This document shows positions 17,949-31,953 of a stretch of 64,000 nt of DNA, piece by piece. Every line of letters begins with the position of its first letter. The first letter of the stretch is position 1. The stretch comes from Dyella_B sp035690825 (GTDB taxonomy: Bacteria; Pseudomonadota; Gammaproteobacteria; Xanthomonadales; Rhodanobacteraceae). The position numbers were made by a program, and so were the translations under genes. Location: positions 6,830 to 70,829 of the forward strand of contig NZ_JBQCHP010000124.1 in the NCBI RefSeq assembly GCF_051954575.1. Direction: 5' to 3'. The notes below the pieces were generated by a model, which ran no database searches, was not told the origin of the DNA, and was given only the letters and a program-made list of their open reading frames with translations.

Positions 17949-18770
17949 CTATGCAGGCTTCTCCCCCGTCCCACGAAGATTGGTGACTTTCCCAAGCAAC
18001 CCGAACCAGAACGGCGCGCCGAACAACGAGGAACTCGCGGTGATCAACCAACCGGGAATCATGTAGATCACATCGAGATAACGCGAAGGCGGATGACCCC
18101 AGCCGATCGGCAATTGATCGAGCATCGACAAGGCGTCGTGCGCATTCGGCCCTGGCGGTGGCACTGGCAGATGCAGCATGCCCGCGGCGGACATCGCCCA
18201 AAGCTTGGTCAACACATAGCTGGCATCGATATTGAAGGCGATGGTCAATGCCAGTGCGAAAACGAACGCCCAGAATTGCGCCTGCCGCTTGTACGCGCCG
18301 GAGATGCGCTCCATGCCCGAATCGAACCATTGCGCGATCTGCACTTCGAATGCCGCCACGTCGCCGGCGGCACGGTCGTACATGCTGCACAGGCACAGGC
18401 GAACCTGCGGATCGGAAATCGATTCAAGCACCGGTCGCAGGTTGGCGAACGCAATCTGCCCGCGTTGCAGTGTATCCACCAGTGCGCGCGCGAAGTTCAG
18501 CGGTTTGATGTACGACGGCGCCACTTTCAAGGACAGCTCGTCGAGATTTTTCGCGCGCCCGTCACCGCGCGGATTGACCAACGCGTGATTGTAGATATCC
18601 AGCACCAGCGGATGCCCGTTCAGGAGCTGCGCGATGCCGGCCAGCAAGGTTCTTGCGCGCAGCCGGAAGATGGAGGCCGCCGCCTCCTGGATGCTGCTGG
18701 CGATCAGCGCCACCGAACCGAAGCAAACGATCATGCCGATGGCGACCTCAAGCACCGTGCTGCCGAACAT
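17949..18770 (-). CDS. Hypothetical membrane protein
   Basis: 273 residues, family not recognised. The start at 18770 (MFGSTVLEVAIGMIVCFGSV) places a transmembrane helix at the N-terminus. A long polar stretch follows (IFRLRARTLLAGIAQLLNGH to QIAQWFDSGMERISGAYKRQ). Two or three more helices lie in the C-terminal third (FWAFVFALALTIAFNI, MIPGWLITASSSLFG). This pattern, a large cytoplasmic middle between terminal membrane segments, resembles uncharacterised inner-membrane proteins. It stands alone between an R1/MITE region and an R2 repeat, so context gives no role. Confidence 0.75.
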   Translation of the reverse strand: MFGSTVLEVAIGMIVCFGSVALIASSIQEAAASIFRLRARTLLAGIAQLLNGHPLVLDIYNHALVNPRGDGRAKNLDELSLKVAPSYIKPLNFARALVDTLQRGQIAFANLRPVLESISDPQVRLCLCSMYDRAAGDVAAFEVQIAQWFDSGMERISGAYKRQAQFWAFVFALALTIAFNIDASYVLTKLWAMSAAGMLHLPVPPPGPNAHDALSMLDQLPIGWGHPPSRYLDVIYMIPGWLITASSSLFGAPFWFGLLGKVTNLRGTGEKPA

Positions 18771-18844
18771 GGCTCCCCTCCGTGATTTTCCCTGGGGCGG
18801 ATCATATGCCAGGAAGCTTCCCGCAGGTGGAGCTGAGGCATAGC

Positions 18845-18924
18845 CGAACCCCAACGTCGCCATGCCGCATTCCGATGTTGGGGTTCGCCCCGGATCAAGT
18901 CCGGGGCTCAGCCCAACCTACGGG
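18845..18924. repeat. R2 repeat
   Basis: Facing arms CGAACCCCAACGTCGCC and GATGTTGGGGTTCGCCCC, followed by a CCGGATCAAGTCCGGGGCTC insert that also appears in the copies at 25454-25508 and 62040-62060. It lies between two minus-strand genes and overlaps the upstream leader of the membrane-protein gene. Confidence 0.75.
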
Positions 18925-18926
18925 TA

Positions 18927-20306
18927 TTACGAGGCGTGATGCAGATCCTGCAGCACCGTGGGCAACAATTCCGCGACGGTGGGATGGATGTGCATGGCGT
19001 GAGTGACGGTGCGATACGGCGCCTTGGCGTACATCACATCCAACAGGCTGTGGATGACTTCGTCGCCGTTGACGCCGAGGATGGCGGCGCCAAGCAGTTG
19101 CTGCGTGTCGGCATCCACGATCACTTTCATGAAACCCAACGTTTCGCCGCGCTCCACCGCACGCCCGACGCGCGTCATCGGCCGCACGCCGACCTCGATC
19201 TTGCGCCCTTGTTTTCGCGCCTCCTGCTCGGTGAGCCCGATGCGCGCCAGCGGTGGATCGATATACAGCGCATAGGCATTGATGCGATCGGAAATGCGTC
19301 GCGGCTCGCCGTCCAGCACGTTGGCGGCGACGATCTCGAAATCGTTGTACGAGGTATGCGTGAACGCGCCCTTGCCGTTGCAATCGCCGAGCGCCCAGAT
19401 GCCCTTCATATTGGTGCGGCATTGATCGTCGACGGTGATGTAGCCGCGCTCGTCGGTGGCGACGCCGGCGTTCTGCAAGCCCAGATCGTCGGTATTGGGT
19501 CGCCGGCCGACCGCCAGCAGGACGTGCGTGCCGTGTACTTCCAGCCGCGGATCGGCGCACCTGGCCACCACGCGCACGTCGTCTTCCTTGCCATGTACTT
19601 CAATGCATTCGGCTGAAAGGTGGAACGCGATGCCTTCCTTGCGCAGGATATCGACCACCGCGGCGGATACTTCGGGATCCTCGCGCGGCAGCAGGCGATC
19701 GCCGCGCTCGACGATGGTCACTTCCGAACCGAAGCGCCGGAACATCTGCCCGAACTCCAGCCCGATATAGCTGCCGCCGATGATCACCAGGTGCCGGGGC
19801 AATTCGCGCAGCGCCAGGATGCTGGTGTTGGTCAGGTAGGGCACCGTATCGATGCCGGGAAAATCAGGCACGATCGCGCGTCCTCCGACATTGATGAAAA
19901 ACTCGTCGGCCTCGATCAATGCATCGCCCAAGCGCACGCTGCGCGGCGATTCGAACACGGCCTGTCCGCGCAGCAGGGACACGTTCTGCATGCCATCGAG
20001 CCACTTCTGAACGCTGCTGCGCGACTGGCCGGAGATGCCCTGCGTGCGTTCCCACACGCGCTGCATGTCCACGCGAACCTCGCTCTGGACGAGCACGCCG
20101 TAATCGCTTGCACGCCGCCCCATCTGCGCGACATAAGCGCTGGCCACCATCGCCTTGGTGGGAATGCAACCGGTGTTGACGCAGGTGCCGCCCACCAGCT
20201 TGCGTTCGATCACCGCCACCTTGCGGCCGGATTTGCCCAGGCGCTCTGCCAGTGGTGGCCCGGCCTGCCCTGCCCCGATGACCACTGCATCGAATCGCTG
20301 ATTCAT
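18927..20306 (-). CDS. FAD-dependent pyridine nucleotide-disulfide oxidoreductase (mercuric reductase-like)
   Basis: A 459-residue class I flavoprotein disulfide reductase. The FAD-binding Rossmann motif is VVIGAGQAGPPLAERLGKSG. The redox-active disulfide is GGTCVNTGCIPTK, and the NAD(P)H-binding motif is VIIGGSYIGLEFGQMFRRFG. The second FAD motif is TNMKGIWALGDCNG, and the C-terminal dimerisation domain carries the catalytic His-Glu pair in HIHPTVAELLPT. The family transfers electrons from NAD(P)H to a disulfide or metal. There is no HMA domain and no mer operon, so mercury reduction is not supported and the substrate is unknown. It is a single gene between repeats, starting at the ATG at 20306. 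Confidence 0.9.
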   Translation of the reverse strand: MNQRFDAVVIGAGQAGPPLAERLGKSGRKVAVIERKLVGGTCVNTGCIPTKAMVASAYVAQMGRRASDYGVLVQSEVRVDMQRVWERTQGISGQSRSSVQKWLDGMQNVSLLRGQAVFESPRSVRLGDALIEADEFFINVGGRAIVPDFPGIDTVPYLTNTSILALRELPRHLVIIGGSYIGLEFGQMFRRFGSEVTIVERGDRLLPREDPEVSAAVVDILRKEGIAFHLSAECIEVHGKEDDVRVVARCADPRLEVHGTHVLLAVGRRPNTDDLGLQNAGVATDERGYITVDDQCRTNMKGIWALGDCNGKGAFTHTSYNDFEIVAANVLDGEPRRISDRINAYALYIDPPLARIGLTEQEARKQGRKIEVGVRPMTRVGRAVERGETLGFMKVIVDADTQQLLGAAILGVNGDEVIHSLLDVMYAKAPYRTVTHAMHIHPTVAELLPTVLQDLHHAS

Positions 20307-20691
20307 GCCGCTTCCAATCGCTGGCTTGAGAAGTGCGCAGTGTGTAGCAGCAGTGAAGAAGAAATTGTTAATGCGGCCAAGGCAAGTGCGAAGGCGACGA
20401 CGGTCACATCCTGCTCATGCTTGACCCATAAATCACTCAGACCATCTTGCGATTTTCCTTTGTGTGCCGCACCAGATCCTTGAAAGACATCATGCATCGT
20501 GGTCTTGTCCCTAACCGGGCAAGGAAGCCTAAAAAAATTTGAGGCGTCCCTTGCCATCGGCTTCAGCAAGCGGATATCGGAAGAGCTTTTTCGGGTGCGA
20601 TGAAAAACGAGGACGCCGTTGACCAGGCATGGGGTTGCTTGCGATGGCGCGTTCTGCACATCAGCTGCACAGCCAACCTGGAGAGGGGATC
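20307..20691. other. Divergent intergenic region, no gene seen
   Basis: A 385-bp gap between the divergent oxidoreductase and GH74 genes; both promoters should be here. Features are an A/T patch (CTAAAAAAATTTGAGG near 20530) and a GAGAGGGGAT ribosome-binding site just before 20692. A minus-strand open frame across it lacks recognisable protein character and was not called. Confidence 0.4.
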
Positions 20692-22920
20692 ATGACCAAG
20701 ACGTTACGCCGGGCCATCGCCAAAGGGCTCGCCTATGGCGCGTTTGCCGTACTCGCTGCATCACCTGTCGCAAACCTTGCGGCACAAACCACACCGTCGT
20801 ACAGCTGGCAGAACGTGCGCATCGTCGCCGGCGGCTATGTCGACGGCATCATTGCGCATCCCGCGAAGCCTGGACTGTTCTATGCGCGCACCGACGTCGG
20901 TGGTGCCTATCGCTACAACTCCACCACCGGCAAATGGATACCGTTGAACGATTGGGTATCGCCGGCCAATTCGCAATGGATGGGCGTGGAAAGCATTGCC
21001 GTCGATCCGAACAACGCGAACATGCTGTTCATGGTCACGGGACTGTATACGCCATCCTGGGGCGCCAACGGCGCAGTGCTGGTGTCCTCCGACCAGGGCA
21101 AAACCTTTACGCCGCATCCGTTGAGTTTTCGCACCGGCGGCAACGAGGATGGACGCAACGCCGGCGAGCGCCTGCAGGTGGATCCCAACCTGGGCTCGGT
21201 GTTGTTCTACGGCACCATGAACGATTCTTCGCAGCCCAGCACCAATGGCCTATGGAAAAGCACCGATCGAGGCGCGAGCTGGAGCAAGGTGAGCGGCTTC
21301 AACGCGCTGTCCAGCGATGGCACCGGTGCGGGCGTGGCCTTCGTCGCGTTCTACAAACCCTCGGGCGTCAAGGGTTCGCCCACCAAGACGATCTTTGCCG
21401 GCGTATCCACCAGCACGGCCACGGCGACGCTCTACAAGAGCACCGATGGTGGCGTGACCTGGGCAGCGGTGAGCGGAGGCCCCACCGGCCTGATGCCGCA
21501 GCGCGGAGTGATCGGGCCGGACGGCAACATGTACATCACCTACGGCAATGCGCCCGGCCCCAACGGCATGACGGCCGGGCAGGTGTGGAAGTACAGCATC
21601 GGCCTCAACACCTGGCAGAACATCACGCCGCCGGACAAATACAACTATCCGTCCGGCTTCAGCGGCGTGGCGATCGATCCGGCCAAGCCCGGCACCGTGG
21701 TGGTGATGACGATGGACCACTGGTGGCCGAGCGACACCATGTATCGCAGCACCAACGGCGGTACGAGCTGGGTGGACGTAGGCGCCACCGCCACGCGCGA
21801 TTCGAGCCTGTCGCCCTGGATGACGCAGGGCCAGTCGCAGGCGGGGTTCGGTAACTGGGGCGAAGTGGTGATCGATCCGTTCAACTCCGCGCATGCCATG
21901 TACGGTTGGGGCGGCGGCATCTGGGCAACCAACAACCTCACTGCGATCGACAACGGACAGCCGACCAACTGGACCGTCGGCGCCGACGGCATCGAGGAAA
22001 CCGCGGTGATCGGGCTGATTTCTCCCACCTCAGGCGCGCATCTGGTCAGCGCACTCGGTGACGTCTGCGGCTTCGTGCACACCAGCCTTACCACCGCGCC
22101 GACGACGCAGAACAACAATCCCATCTGCTCCAACGGCACCGGGCTGGATTTCGCCAAGAGTCTCCCATCGAAGATCGTGCGCGTCGGCACCGGCGGCAAC
22201 AATGTGTTCGGCGCGGTATCGACCAATGGCGGCAGCAGCTGGACGCCGTTCGCCAACCAGGCCGGTTCCAGCAGCGGTGGCGGCACCGTGGCGATGTCCG
22301 CCGACGGCGGCACCATCGTGTGGGCGCCGACGGATGTCACGCCCGCCTACTCCACCGACAACGGCACTACCTGGACCAAGCTCACTGCATTGCCCACCGG
22401 TGTACAGGTGGTATCCGATGGCGCCAACGGCAATCTGTTCTATGCGTGGAATCCGTCCACCGGCACGTTCTACAGCAGCTCCGACAAGGGCGTGACCTGG
22501 TACGCCACCACCAGCAGCCTGCCGCAGATCGCTTCGTGGCAGCACAGCCAGGTGAGTACGGTGACCGGTGTGCAAGGCGACATCTGGCTCGCCACGCCCT
22601 CGGGCCTGTATCGCAGCACCAACTCCGGCTGGACCTGGAATACCTTCGACGCTTCCACCGTCACCTCGGCCACCTCGGTCGGCTTCGGCAAGGCGGCGAC
22701 CGGCGCGTTCTATCCTGCTATTTATCTGTCGGGCACGGTGAACGGCAGCGCCGCCTTGTTCCGCTCCACCGATGCGGGCAGCACGTGGGTACAGATCAAC
22801 GATGCGGCCCATCAATGGGGTGGTGTCTCGCTGGTGGTGGGCGATCCGCGTACCTTCGGCACCGTGTATCTCGGTACGAGCGCCGGTCGTGGCGTGATTT
22901 ACGGCACGTCGAGCAATTGA
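20692..22920 (+). CDS. GH74 xyloglucanase (endo-beta-1,4-glucanase)
   Basis: 742 residues. The signal peptide (ending SPVANLAAQ) is followed by the GH74 opening IVAGGYVDGIIAHP and FYARTDVGGAYRY. Asp68 in the latter corresponds to a conserved catalytic-region acid of the family. The two-lobed seven-bladed propeller is evident from repeated Asp-box motifs: SSDQGKTF, STDRGASW, STDGGVTW, STNGGTSW, STNGGSSW, STDNGTTW, SSDKGVTW and STDAGSTW. GH74 enzymes cut the backbone of xyloglucan outside the cell. The next gene is a GH27 alpha-galactosidase, which could remove side-chain galactose. No carbohydrate-binding module follows. The ATG at 20692 has a good GAGAGGGG site. Confidence 0.93.
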   Translation: MTKTLRRAIAKGLAYGAFAVLAASPVANLAAQTTPSYSWQNVRIVAGGYVDGIIAHPAKPGLFYARTDVGGAYRYNSTTGKWIPLNDWVSPANSQWMGVESIAVDPNNANMLFMVTGLYTPSWGANGAVLVSSDQGKTFTPHPLSFRTGGNEDGRNAGERLQVDPNLGSVLFYGTMNDSSQPSTNGLWKSTDRGASWSKVSGFNALSSDGTGAGVAFVAFYKPSGVKGSPTKTIFAGVSTSTATATLYKSTDGGVTWAAVSGGPTGLMPQRGVIGPDGNMYITYGNAPGPNGMTAGQVWKYSIGLNTWQNITPPDKYNYPSGFSGVAIDPAKPGTVVVMTMDHWWPSDTMYRSTNGGTSWVDVGATATRDSSLSPWMTQGQSQAGFGNWGEVVIDPFNSAHAMYGWGGGIWATNNLTAIDNGQPTNWTVGADGIEETAVIGLISPTSGAHLVSALGDVCGFVHTSLTTAPTTQNNNPICSNGTGLDFAKSLPSKIVRVGTGGNNVFGAVSTNGGSSWTPFANQAGSSSGGGTVAMSADGGTIVWAPTDVTPAYSTDNGTTWTKLTALPTGVQVVSDGANGNLFYAWNPSTGTFYSSSDKGVTWYATTSSLPQIASWQHSQVSTVTGVQGDIWLATPSGLYRSTNSGWTWNTFDASTVTSATSVGFGKAATGAFYPAIYLSGTVNGSAALFRSTDAGSTWVQINDAAHQWGGVSLVVGDPRTFGTVYLGTSAGRGVIYGTSSN

Positions 22921-23056
22921 TGTGTTGCTTGCTCCCTCCCCTGCTTGCAGGGGAGGGATTGCCTGAGTTTCGAAGTATTTGCTAACACCTCATCGTCATT
23001 CCGGCGAACGCCGGAATGACGATGAAGCATGATTTGTCATCAACGTAAGGATTCCC
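22921..23056. repeat. R3 hairpin and R1 hairpin between GH74 and GH27 genes
   Basis: At 22932-22958 is a short R3 hairpin (CTCCCTCCCCTGCTTGCAGG then GGAGGG). At 22995-23020 is a compact R1 palindrome (GTCATTCCGGCGAACGCCGG then AATGAC). Either could weaken transcription between the two glycosidase genes. Confidence 0.8.
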
Positions 23057-24418
23057 ATGCCGCACTGGCTACGACGCACGCTTCTACTTTCCACCTTGCT
23101 ACTCGCCGCCACGGCGTCCGCACAGGACATCGCACCCACGCCGCCCATGGGTTGGAACAGCTGGGACGCCTACGGCCTCACCATCGACGAAGCCGACTTC
23201 AAGGCCAACGTGACCGAACTCACCAAGCTGCACGCTTACGGCTGGACGTACGCCGTGATCGACGAAGGCTGGTACATGGGCAATCCCTTCGGCGACAAGC
23301 TGGCGCATCGGGATTACGCGATGGATGCGCACGGTTTATCGATTCCCGCACTCAAGCGCTTTCCTTCCTCCACCGGCGAGCAAGGCTTCAAGCCGCTGGC
23401 CGATTGGGTGCACGCGCAAGGATTGAAATTCGGTATCCACATCGTGCGCGGCATTCCCAAGCAGGCGGTGGACGCGAACCTGCCGATCGCCGGTTCATCG
23501 TTCCACGCCGTCGACGCAGCCGATACCGCCGACACCTGCGCATGGGACGACGGCACCTATGGCGTGCGCGACAACGCCGCCGGCCAGGCCTATTACGACT
23601 CCATGCTCGCCCTGTATGCGCGCTGGGGCGTGGACTTTCTCAAGGTCGATTGCATTGCCGATCATCCGTACAAGATCACCGAGATTCGCCAGATCGACGC
23701 GGCCATCAATAAAACCGGCCGACCGATCGTGCTGAGCCTGTCGCCGGGACCGACGCAGCTTGCGCATGCCGCCGAAATTCGCCAGTACGGCCAGATGTGG
23801 CGCATCTCCAACGACGTCTGGGACGGCTGGACGTTCAAGCACGAACATCCAAACGACGATTTCCCGCAGGGCGTGCGCAACATCTTCGATCACCTGCAGG
23901 CCTGGGCTGGCCAGGCCCACGGCGGCCGCTGGCCCGACGCCGACATGCTGCCGTTCGGCATGCTGGCCCCGCATCCTGGCTGGGGCGAACCACGCAAGTC
24001 GCGTTTGAGCCTGGAAGAGCAACGCACGCAACTCACCTTGCTGGCGATTGCGCGCTCGCCGCTGATTCTGGGCGCCAATCTGACCAAGCTCGATCAAGCG
24101 ACGCGTGCATTGCTTACCAATAAGGACATCATCGCGGTCGACCAGAACAGCCACGACAATCATCCCATCACCGAGCTGCCGGCAGGTTGGGAACAAGCGC
24201 GCGTATGGGCTGCAACCGGTCCATCGGGGCAGCGCTACCTTGCCGTGTTCAATCTCGATGACAAGCCGCTTACGCTGGCCTCGGGATGGGACAAGCTGGG
24301 TTTGCCCGCAGGACATCACGCCGCCCGCGAGCTTTGGAGCGGCCGGCGTTTGTCGGCATCCGATCGATTGAGCGTGGTTTTGCCTGCACATGGCTGCGTG
24401 ATCTACGCAATCGATTAA
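23057..24418 (+). CDS. GH27 alpha-galactosidase
   Basis: 453 residues with a signal peptide (LLLSTLLLAATASAQ). The mature start APTPPMGWNSWDAYG is the hallmark of GH27 alpha-galactosidases. The nucleophile lies in DFLKVDCIAD (Asp198) and the acid/base in RISNDVWDG (Asp253). A C-terminal beta-sandwich (about residues 370-453) ends in VVLPAHGCVIYAID. The enzyme hydrolyses terminal alpha-galactose, and related proteins can act on alpha-N-acetylgalactosamine or beta-L-arabinopyranose. It follows the GH74 gene by 136 bp on the same strand, consistent with joint breakdown of decorated plant glycans. Confidence 0.92.
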   Translation: MPHWLRRTLLLSTLLLAATASAQDIAPTPPMGWNSWDAYGLTIDEADFKANVTELTKLHAYGWTYAVIDEGWYMGNPFGDKLAHRDYAMDAHGLSIPALKRFPSSTGEQGFKPLADWVHAQGLKFGIHIVRGIPKQAVDANLPIAGSSFHAVDAADTADTCAWDDGTYGVRDNAAGQAYYDSMLALYARWGVDFLKVDCIADHPYKITEIRQIDAAINKTGRPIVLSLSPGPTQLAHAAEIRQYGQMWRISNDVWDGWTFKHEHPNDDFPQGVRNIFDHLQAWAGQAHGGRWPDADMLPFGMLAPHPGWGEPRKSRLSLEEQRTQLTLLAIARSPLILGANLTKLDQATRALLTNKDIIAVDQNSHDNHPITELPAGWEQARVWAATGPSGQRYLAVFNLDDKPLTLASGWDKLGLPAGHHAARELWSGRRLSASDRLSVVLPAHGCVIYAID

Positions 24419-24867
24419 AGCGGCAAAACCGTCGAAAACTCGCGTAGGTTGGGGTGCGAACCCCAACATCGCCCATGCATGTATGGAACACACGATGTTG
24501 GGGTTGCACCCCAACCTACGCGAGTGCGATTGCCGCCTGGCCGAGAAATCATGCCGCGATAGCTATAAACATGGTATGCAATTTCCGAATTGCCATCGGT
24601 TGACGTCTACGTCCGCTTGACGCTTTCGTCACGCGCTCTAGTCGACGCTTTCGCCGCGCTTTCACGCCAGGCGATGGGGATTCCGGCTCTGCCGGCGCGG
24701 CAACAAGCCTTGGCGTGCACTGAAAACTTGCCGGTGACTAGCACAAGCGTCCCAAACCTAAATGGGACGCACATATCACGCGGGTGTTCACTGCTGACAA
24801 GCACGGGGCGCGTCTACGCCCCGTCCAGTTGCTTTGCGTAACCACCTACTTGAGGAGGCGAAGTGCT
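24419..24867. repeat. Gap with an R2 repeat (24441-24523), otherwise no gene
   Basis: R2 arms (GTAGGTTGGGGTGCGAACCC and GGGGTTGCACCCCAACCTAC) enclose a roughly 40-base loop. The remaining 340 bp up to the lipoprotein gene contain no recognisable gene; a GAGGAGG ribosome-binding site stands at 24852-24858. Confidence 0.75.
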
Positions 24868-25395
24868 ATGAAAGCATCCGTCAAACGCATCGTATTCGCT
24901 GCAGTCATGAGCATTACCACACTTTCAGTGATGGGCTGCAGCAACACCGTAACCATTCATTACGATCAGGCAGCAACCTGCTACCTGTTTGATAGCAATC
25001 CAACCGGCCAGCCACATACGACCACTTCATCCAGTAATGGATTGTTCGTGATCTACAAGATCACATCGATCGACAACACCAGCTCCGGCGCCAAGGATTT
25101 CAACTTCAATCCGAGCAAGGTGTACAACGGGAATCAGAGTCTCGCCAACAATCAATCGTTCGACTATTTACTGCAATTGGCACAGCCACATACCGTAGCC
25201 AAGGGCACGACGGGCACCAACCTGGGCAAGCTCGTTATCGATACCACGGCAGATCCCAAGACGGACCAGAAAGCGGATTTTCCGCTTCGCTACAACAGCG
25301 GCTCGGGTGAAAGCGTACTGCTCGTCAGAGACAACCCGAATACGCCACCACCCTTCCTGGATCCATGCTCACCGAGCAACATCAACAGTCTGTAG
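24868..25395 (+). CDS. Hypothetical lipoprotein
   Basis: 175 residues, unrecognised. The N-terminus is a lipoprotein signal (ITTLSVMGC, lipidated Cys24), and the preceding GAGGAGG fixes the ATG at 24868. The mature part is polar and rich in Asn, Ser and Thr. It contains short strand-like segments (GLFVIYKITSIDN, FDYLLQLAQ, GTNLGKLVIDT) and looks like a single beta domain. Base composition is slightly less GC-rich than its neighbours. It stands alone between repeats, so nothing in the context suggests a function. Confidence 0.8.
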   Translation: MKASVKRIVFAAVMSITTLSVMGCSNTVTIHYDQAATCYLFDSNPTGQPHTTTSSSNGLFVIYKITSIDNTSSGAKDFNFNPSKVYNGNQSLANNQSFDYLLQLAQPHTVAKGTTGTNLGKLVIDTTADPKTDQKADFPLRYNSGSGESVLLVRDNPNTPPPFLDPCSPSNINSL

Positions 25396-25453
25396 TGGCG
25401 CGCGGGTTCGGCTGAGGCGCGGTCGAACTCCAATGCCATGACATGCACATGGC

Positions 25454-25508
25454 AACGTTGGGTTTCGCCCCGGATCGAGTCCGGGGCTCTACCCAGCCTT
25501 ACGGGTAG
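25454..25508. repeat. Half R2 repeat
   Basis: Only the right arm is present (AACGTTGGGTTTCGCCCC), with the same CCGGATCGAGTCCGGGGCTC insert as at 18890-18910. It lies between convergent genes. Confidence 0.6.
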
Positions 25509-25522
25509 ATCGGCGCGTAACG

Positions 25523-26644
25523 TCAATGACGCAATATGGCGATGACGATTTCCACCACGATCAACACGATGATCGCCACTTCCAGCAACTCCGCGCGCTT
25601 GCCGGATGCTTCCTCGTAAAGCGCGGCGTAGGTGTCGCGGATGATCGCCAGCTTGCGGTCCACCGCGTCGCTGACGCGACTGACGCGAAACAGGTCCAGC
25701 GCCGATGCATAGACGCGGGCGAGGTAGACATCTTCGGTAACCTGCAATGCGTTGTCGACCTTTTCGGTGATCTCGGTGACTTCCGCCACCAGCTTGTACA
25801 GGCCGCGCGCCAGGTCGGCGAAGCGGCGCGAGGCCAGCGGGTTGCTGGCGTGATGGGCGGCCTCGACCATGTCGTACATGCGTGGCAGTTCGGCATCGAG
25901 CAGTTCGTCGTAAAAGCGCATCTCCAGCAATTGCGCATTGGCGACCTCGAGAATGTCCACCACGTCCGAATCGCCGCGCGGCTCGTAGATGAAGGCGCGA
26001 TCCCAGGTCAATACGACCAGGTCATCGGCGTAGTAGGAAAAGCGATGCTGCAGCAGGTCCCTGCGCGCCTGCTCGGACAGCGCGCGCTGTTCGCCCGATA
26101 GCAACGGAACCAGATCGATCTGTTCGTGCAACGTGGGCACAGGCACCGTTTCTTCGAAGGCGTGCACGATGCCGAGCAGGTAATCCTCGTGCAGCGACGC
26201 GGCGCTGGGTTTGGACAAGGCGGGCAGTAGCGCGGTGCGCAGTTGCTGCAGCAATTGCTCCCAGACAGGGCTGTCGGCGCCGGGGCCCAGCAATGCGTCG
26301 ACGGCATTCACCCGTTGCGAAAACGCATCCCAGTCGCAGGCCGTGACCGGGATGCGCACCGAAAAAGCCACCGCGCCGAAGTCGTACAGCCTGGCCGTGA
26401 CCTCGGCGCGACACGCCTGCCCCTGCAGCGGCAGTTCCAGCGGATCGAGTTTCAACAGTACCGGCGGAACGCCAAAAGCTACCGCCTTGGGAGGTGTGCT
26501 GCCGAGCTTGCTACGCGTGCTGGTCGAGCGTCGCTGTTGTTCCCACAGCACTTGCGCATTCGACAGGTCGATGGCATCGGCGATGTCGATCAGATGCATC
26601 GCAACCACGGCGGCCGATCGGACAGTTGGTTGTTCGAAGGGCAT
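25523..26644 (-). CDS. RMD1/DUF155 family protein
   Basis: 373 residues. The central region (ARLYDFGAVAFSV, SYYADDLVVLTWDRAFIYEP, VDILEVANAQLLEMRFYDE) matches the RMD1/SIF2 (DUF155) family. That family is known from yeast mitochondrial and sporulation proteins and is widespread but uncharacterised in bacteria. A helical segment follows (LARGLYKLVAEVTEITEKVD). A single C-terminal transmembrane helix (ELLEVAIIVLIVVEIVIAIL) would anchor it as a tail-anchored inner-membrane protein. The molecular function is unknown. It is monocistronic, facing the lipoprotein gene. Confidence 0.85.
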   Translation of the reverse strand: MPFEQPTVRSAAVVAMHLIDIADAIDLSNAQVLWEQQRRSTSTRSKLGSTPPKAVAFGVPPVLLKLDPLELPLQGQACRAEVTARLYDFGAVAFSVRIPVTACDWDAFSQRVNAVDALLGPGADSPVWEQLLQQLRTALLPALSKPSAASLHEDYLLGIVHAFEETVPVPTLHEQIDLVPLLSGEQRALSEQARRDLLQHRFSYYADDLVVLTWDRAFIYEPRGDSDVVDILEVANAQLLEMRFYDELLDAELPRMYDMVEAAHHASNPLASRRFADLARGLYKLVAEVTEITEKVDNALQVTEDVYLARVYASALDLFRVSRVSDAVDRKLAIIRDTYAALYEEASGKRAELLEVAIIVLIVVEIVIAILRH

Positions 26645-27115
26645 GCGCAGGCGCCGGGCAACGGACAGCGCTCATTCAACCCTTTAATGGTTCGTGGATG
26701 CAAGGAAAGCGCGAGCATTTCTGATCAGCGTCAATGCGATTGACAGTTCCCTTCCCCGCATGCAGGGGAGGGAACGCATTCGGCAAGCCAACACCCAACA
26801 CTCGGGATCGATTGCCTGCCTTCCGCGTTAAGATCCCGAATGCGGCCGCTTCACGCGTCCTACACAATTGCCGCCTCCACATGCCGCTCACCTGAAAACT
26901 ACCTGACGCGTACTGAAATTAGCCGCGGTTTTTACGACGCCGGACCCTGTTTGGCGATAGCCAGCCACGTCAAGACTACGTAGCATGGCGTGACTACGCT
27001 TTCTGTACAAATCGGCCTGTCATGTATATGCAAGCCGAAACTGTCGCATCAAAAACTGGCCACCATCCCTCGGTTAAGGATTGCCGATTTTCAAGGCTTT
27101 GATCACGAGGCTTGC
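26645..27115. other. Divergent intergenic region with a short R3 hairpin
   Basis: A 470-bp gap between the RMD1-like gene and the HAMP-repeat kinase. An R3 hairpin (CTTCCCCGCATGCAGGGGAG) lies at 26748-26773. No gene or certain promoter was recognised in the rest. Confidence 0.5.
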
Positions 27116-27540
27116 ATGAACGCCGATACCTGGGAAACGCTCGAACGCCGTCAAGTCATCGCCGCCCTGCGCAGCTTTCGACGCGGCGATTTCCATGTGC
27201 GTCTGCCGGAAGATCTGCCAGGCCAGGATGGCGAACTGGCGCAGTTGTTCAATGAAGTGGTGAACCTCAACCAGCAGATGACGGCAGAGCTCGAGCGCCT
27301 GTCGCGTGTGGTAGGCAAGGAAGGCAAGATCACCCAGCGTGGACGCGTAAAGGCCGCCACCGGCGGCTGGGAAAGCGCGATCCACGCAGTGAACGAATTG
27401 ATCGAGGACATGGTCCAGCCAACCGCTGAAGTGGCGCGCGTGATCGGCGCGGTGGCCAAGGGCGATCTCTCGCAATCGATGACGGTGGAGATCGACGGAC
27501 GCCCGTTGCGCGGCGAGTTCCTGCGCATCGGCAAAGTGGT

Positions 27541-31949
<4,409 letters not shown>

Positions 31950-31953
<4 letters not shown>

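Noticed and set aside
18927..20306. Calling the flavoprotein a mercuric reductase (merA)
   Set aside because: No HMA domain, no C-terminal Cys pair and no mer genes; only the shared disulfide-reductase fold is supported.
20303..20659. 118-codon minus-strand open frame upstream of the GH74 gene
   Set aside because: Overlaps the start of the oxidoreductase gene and lacks protein-like composition or a ribosome-binding site.
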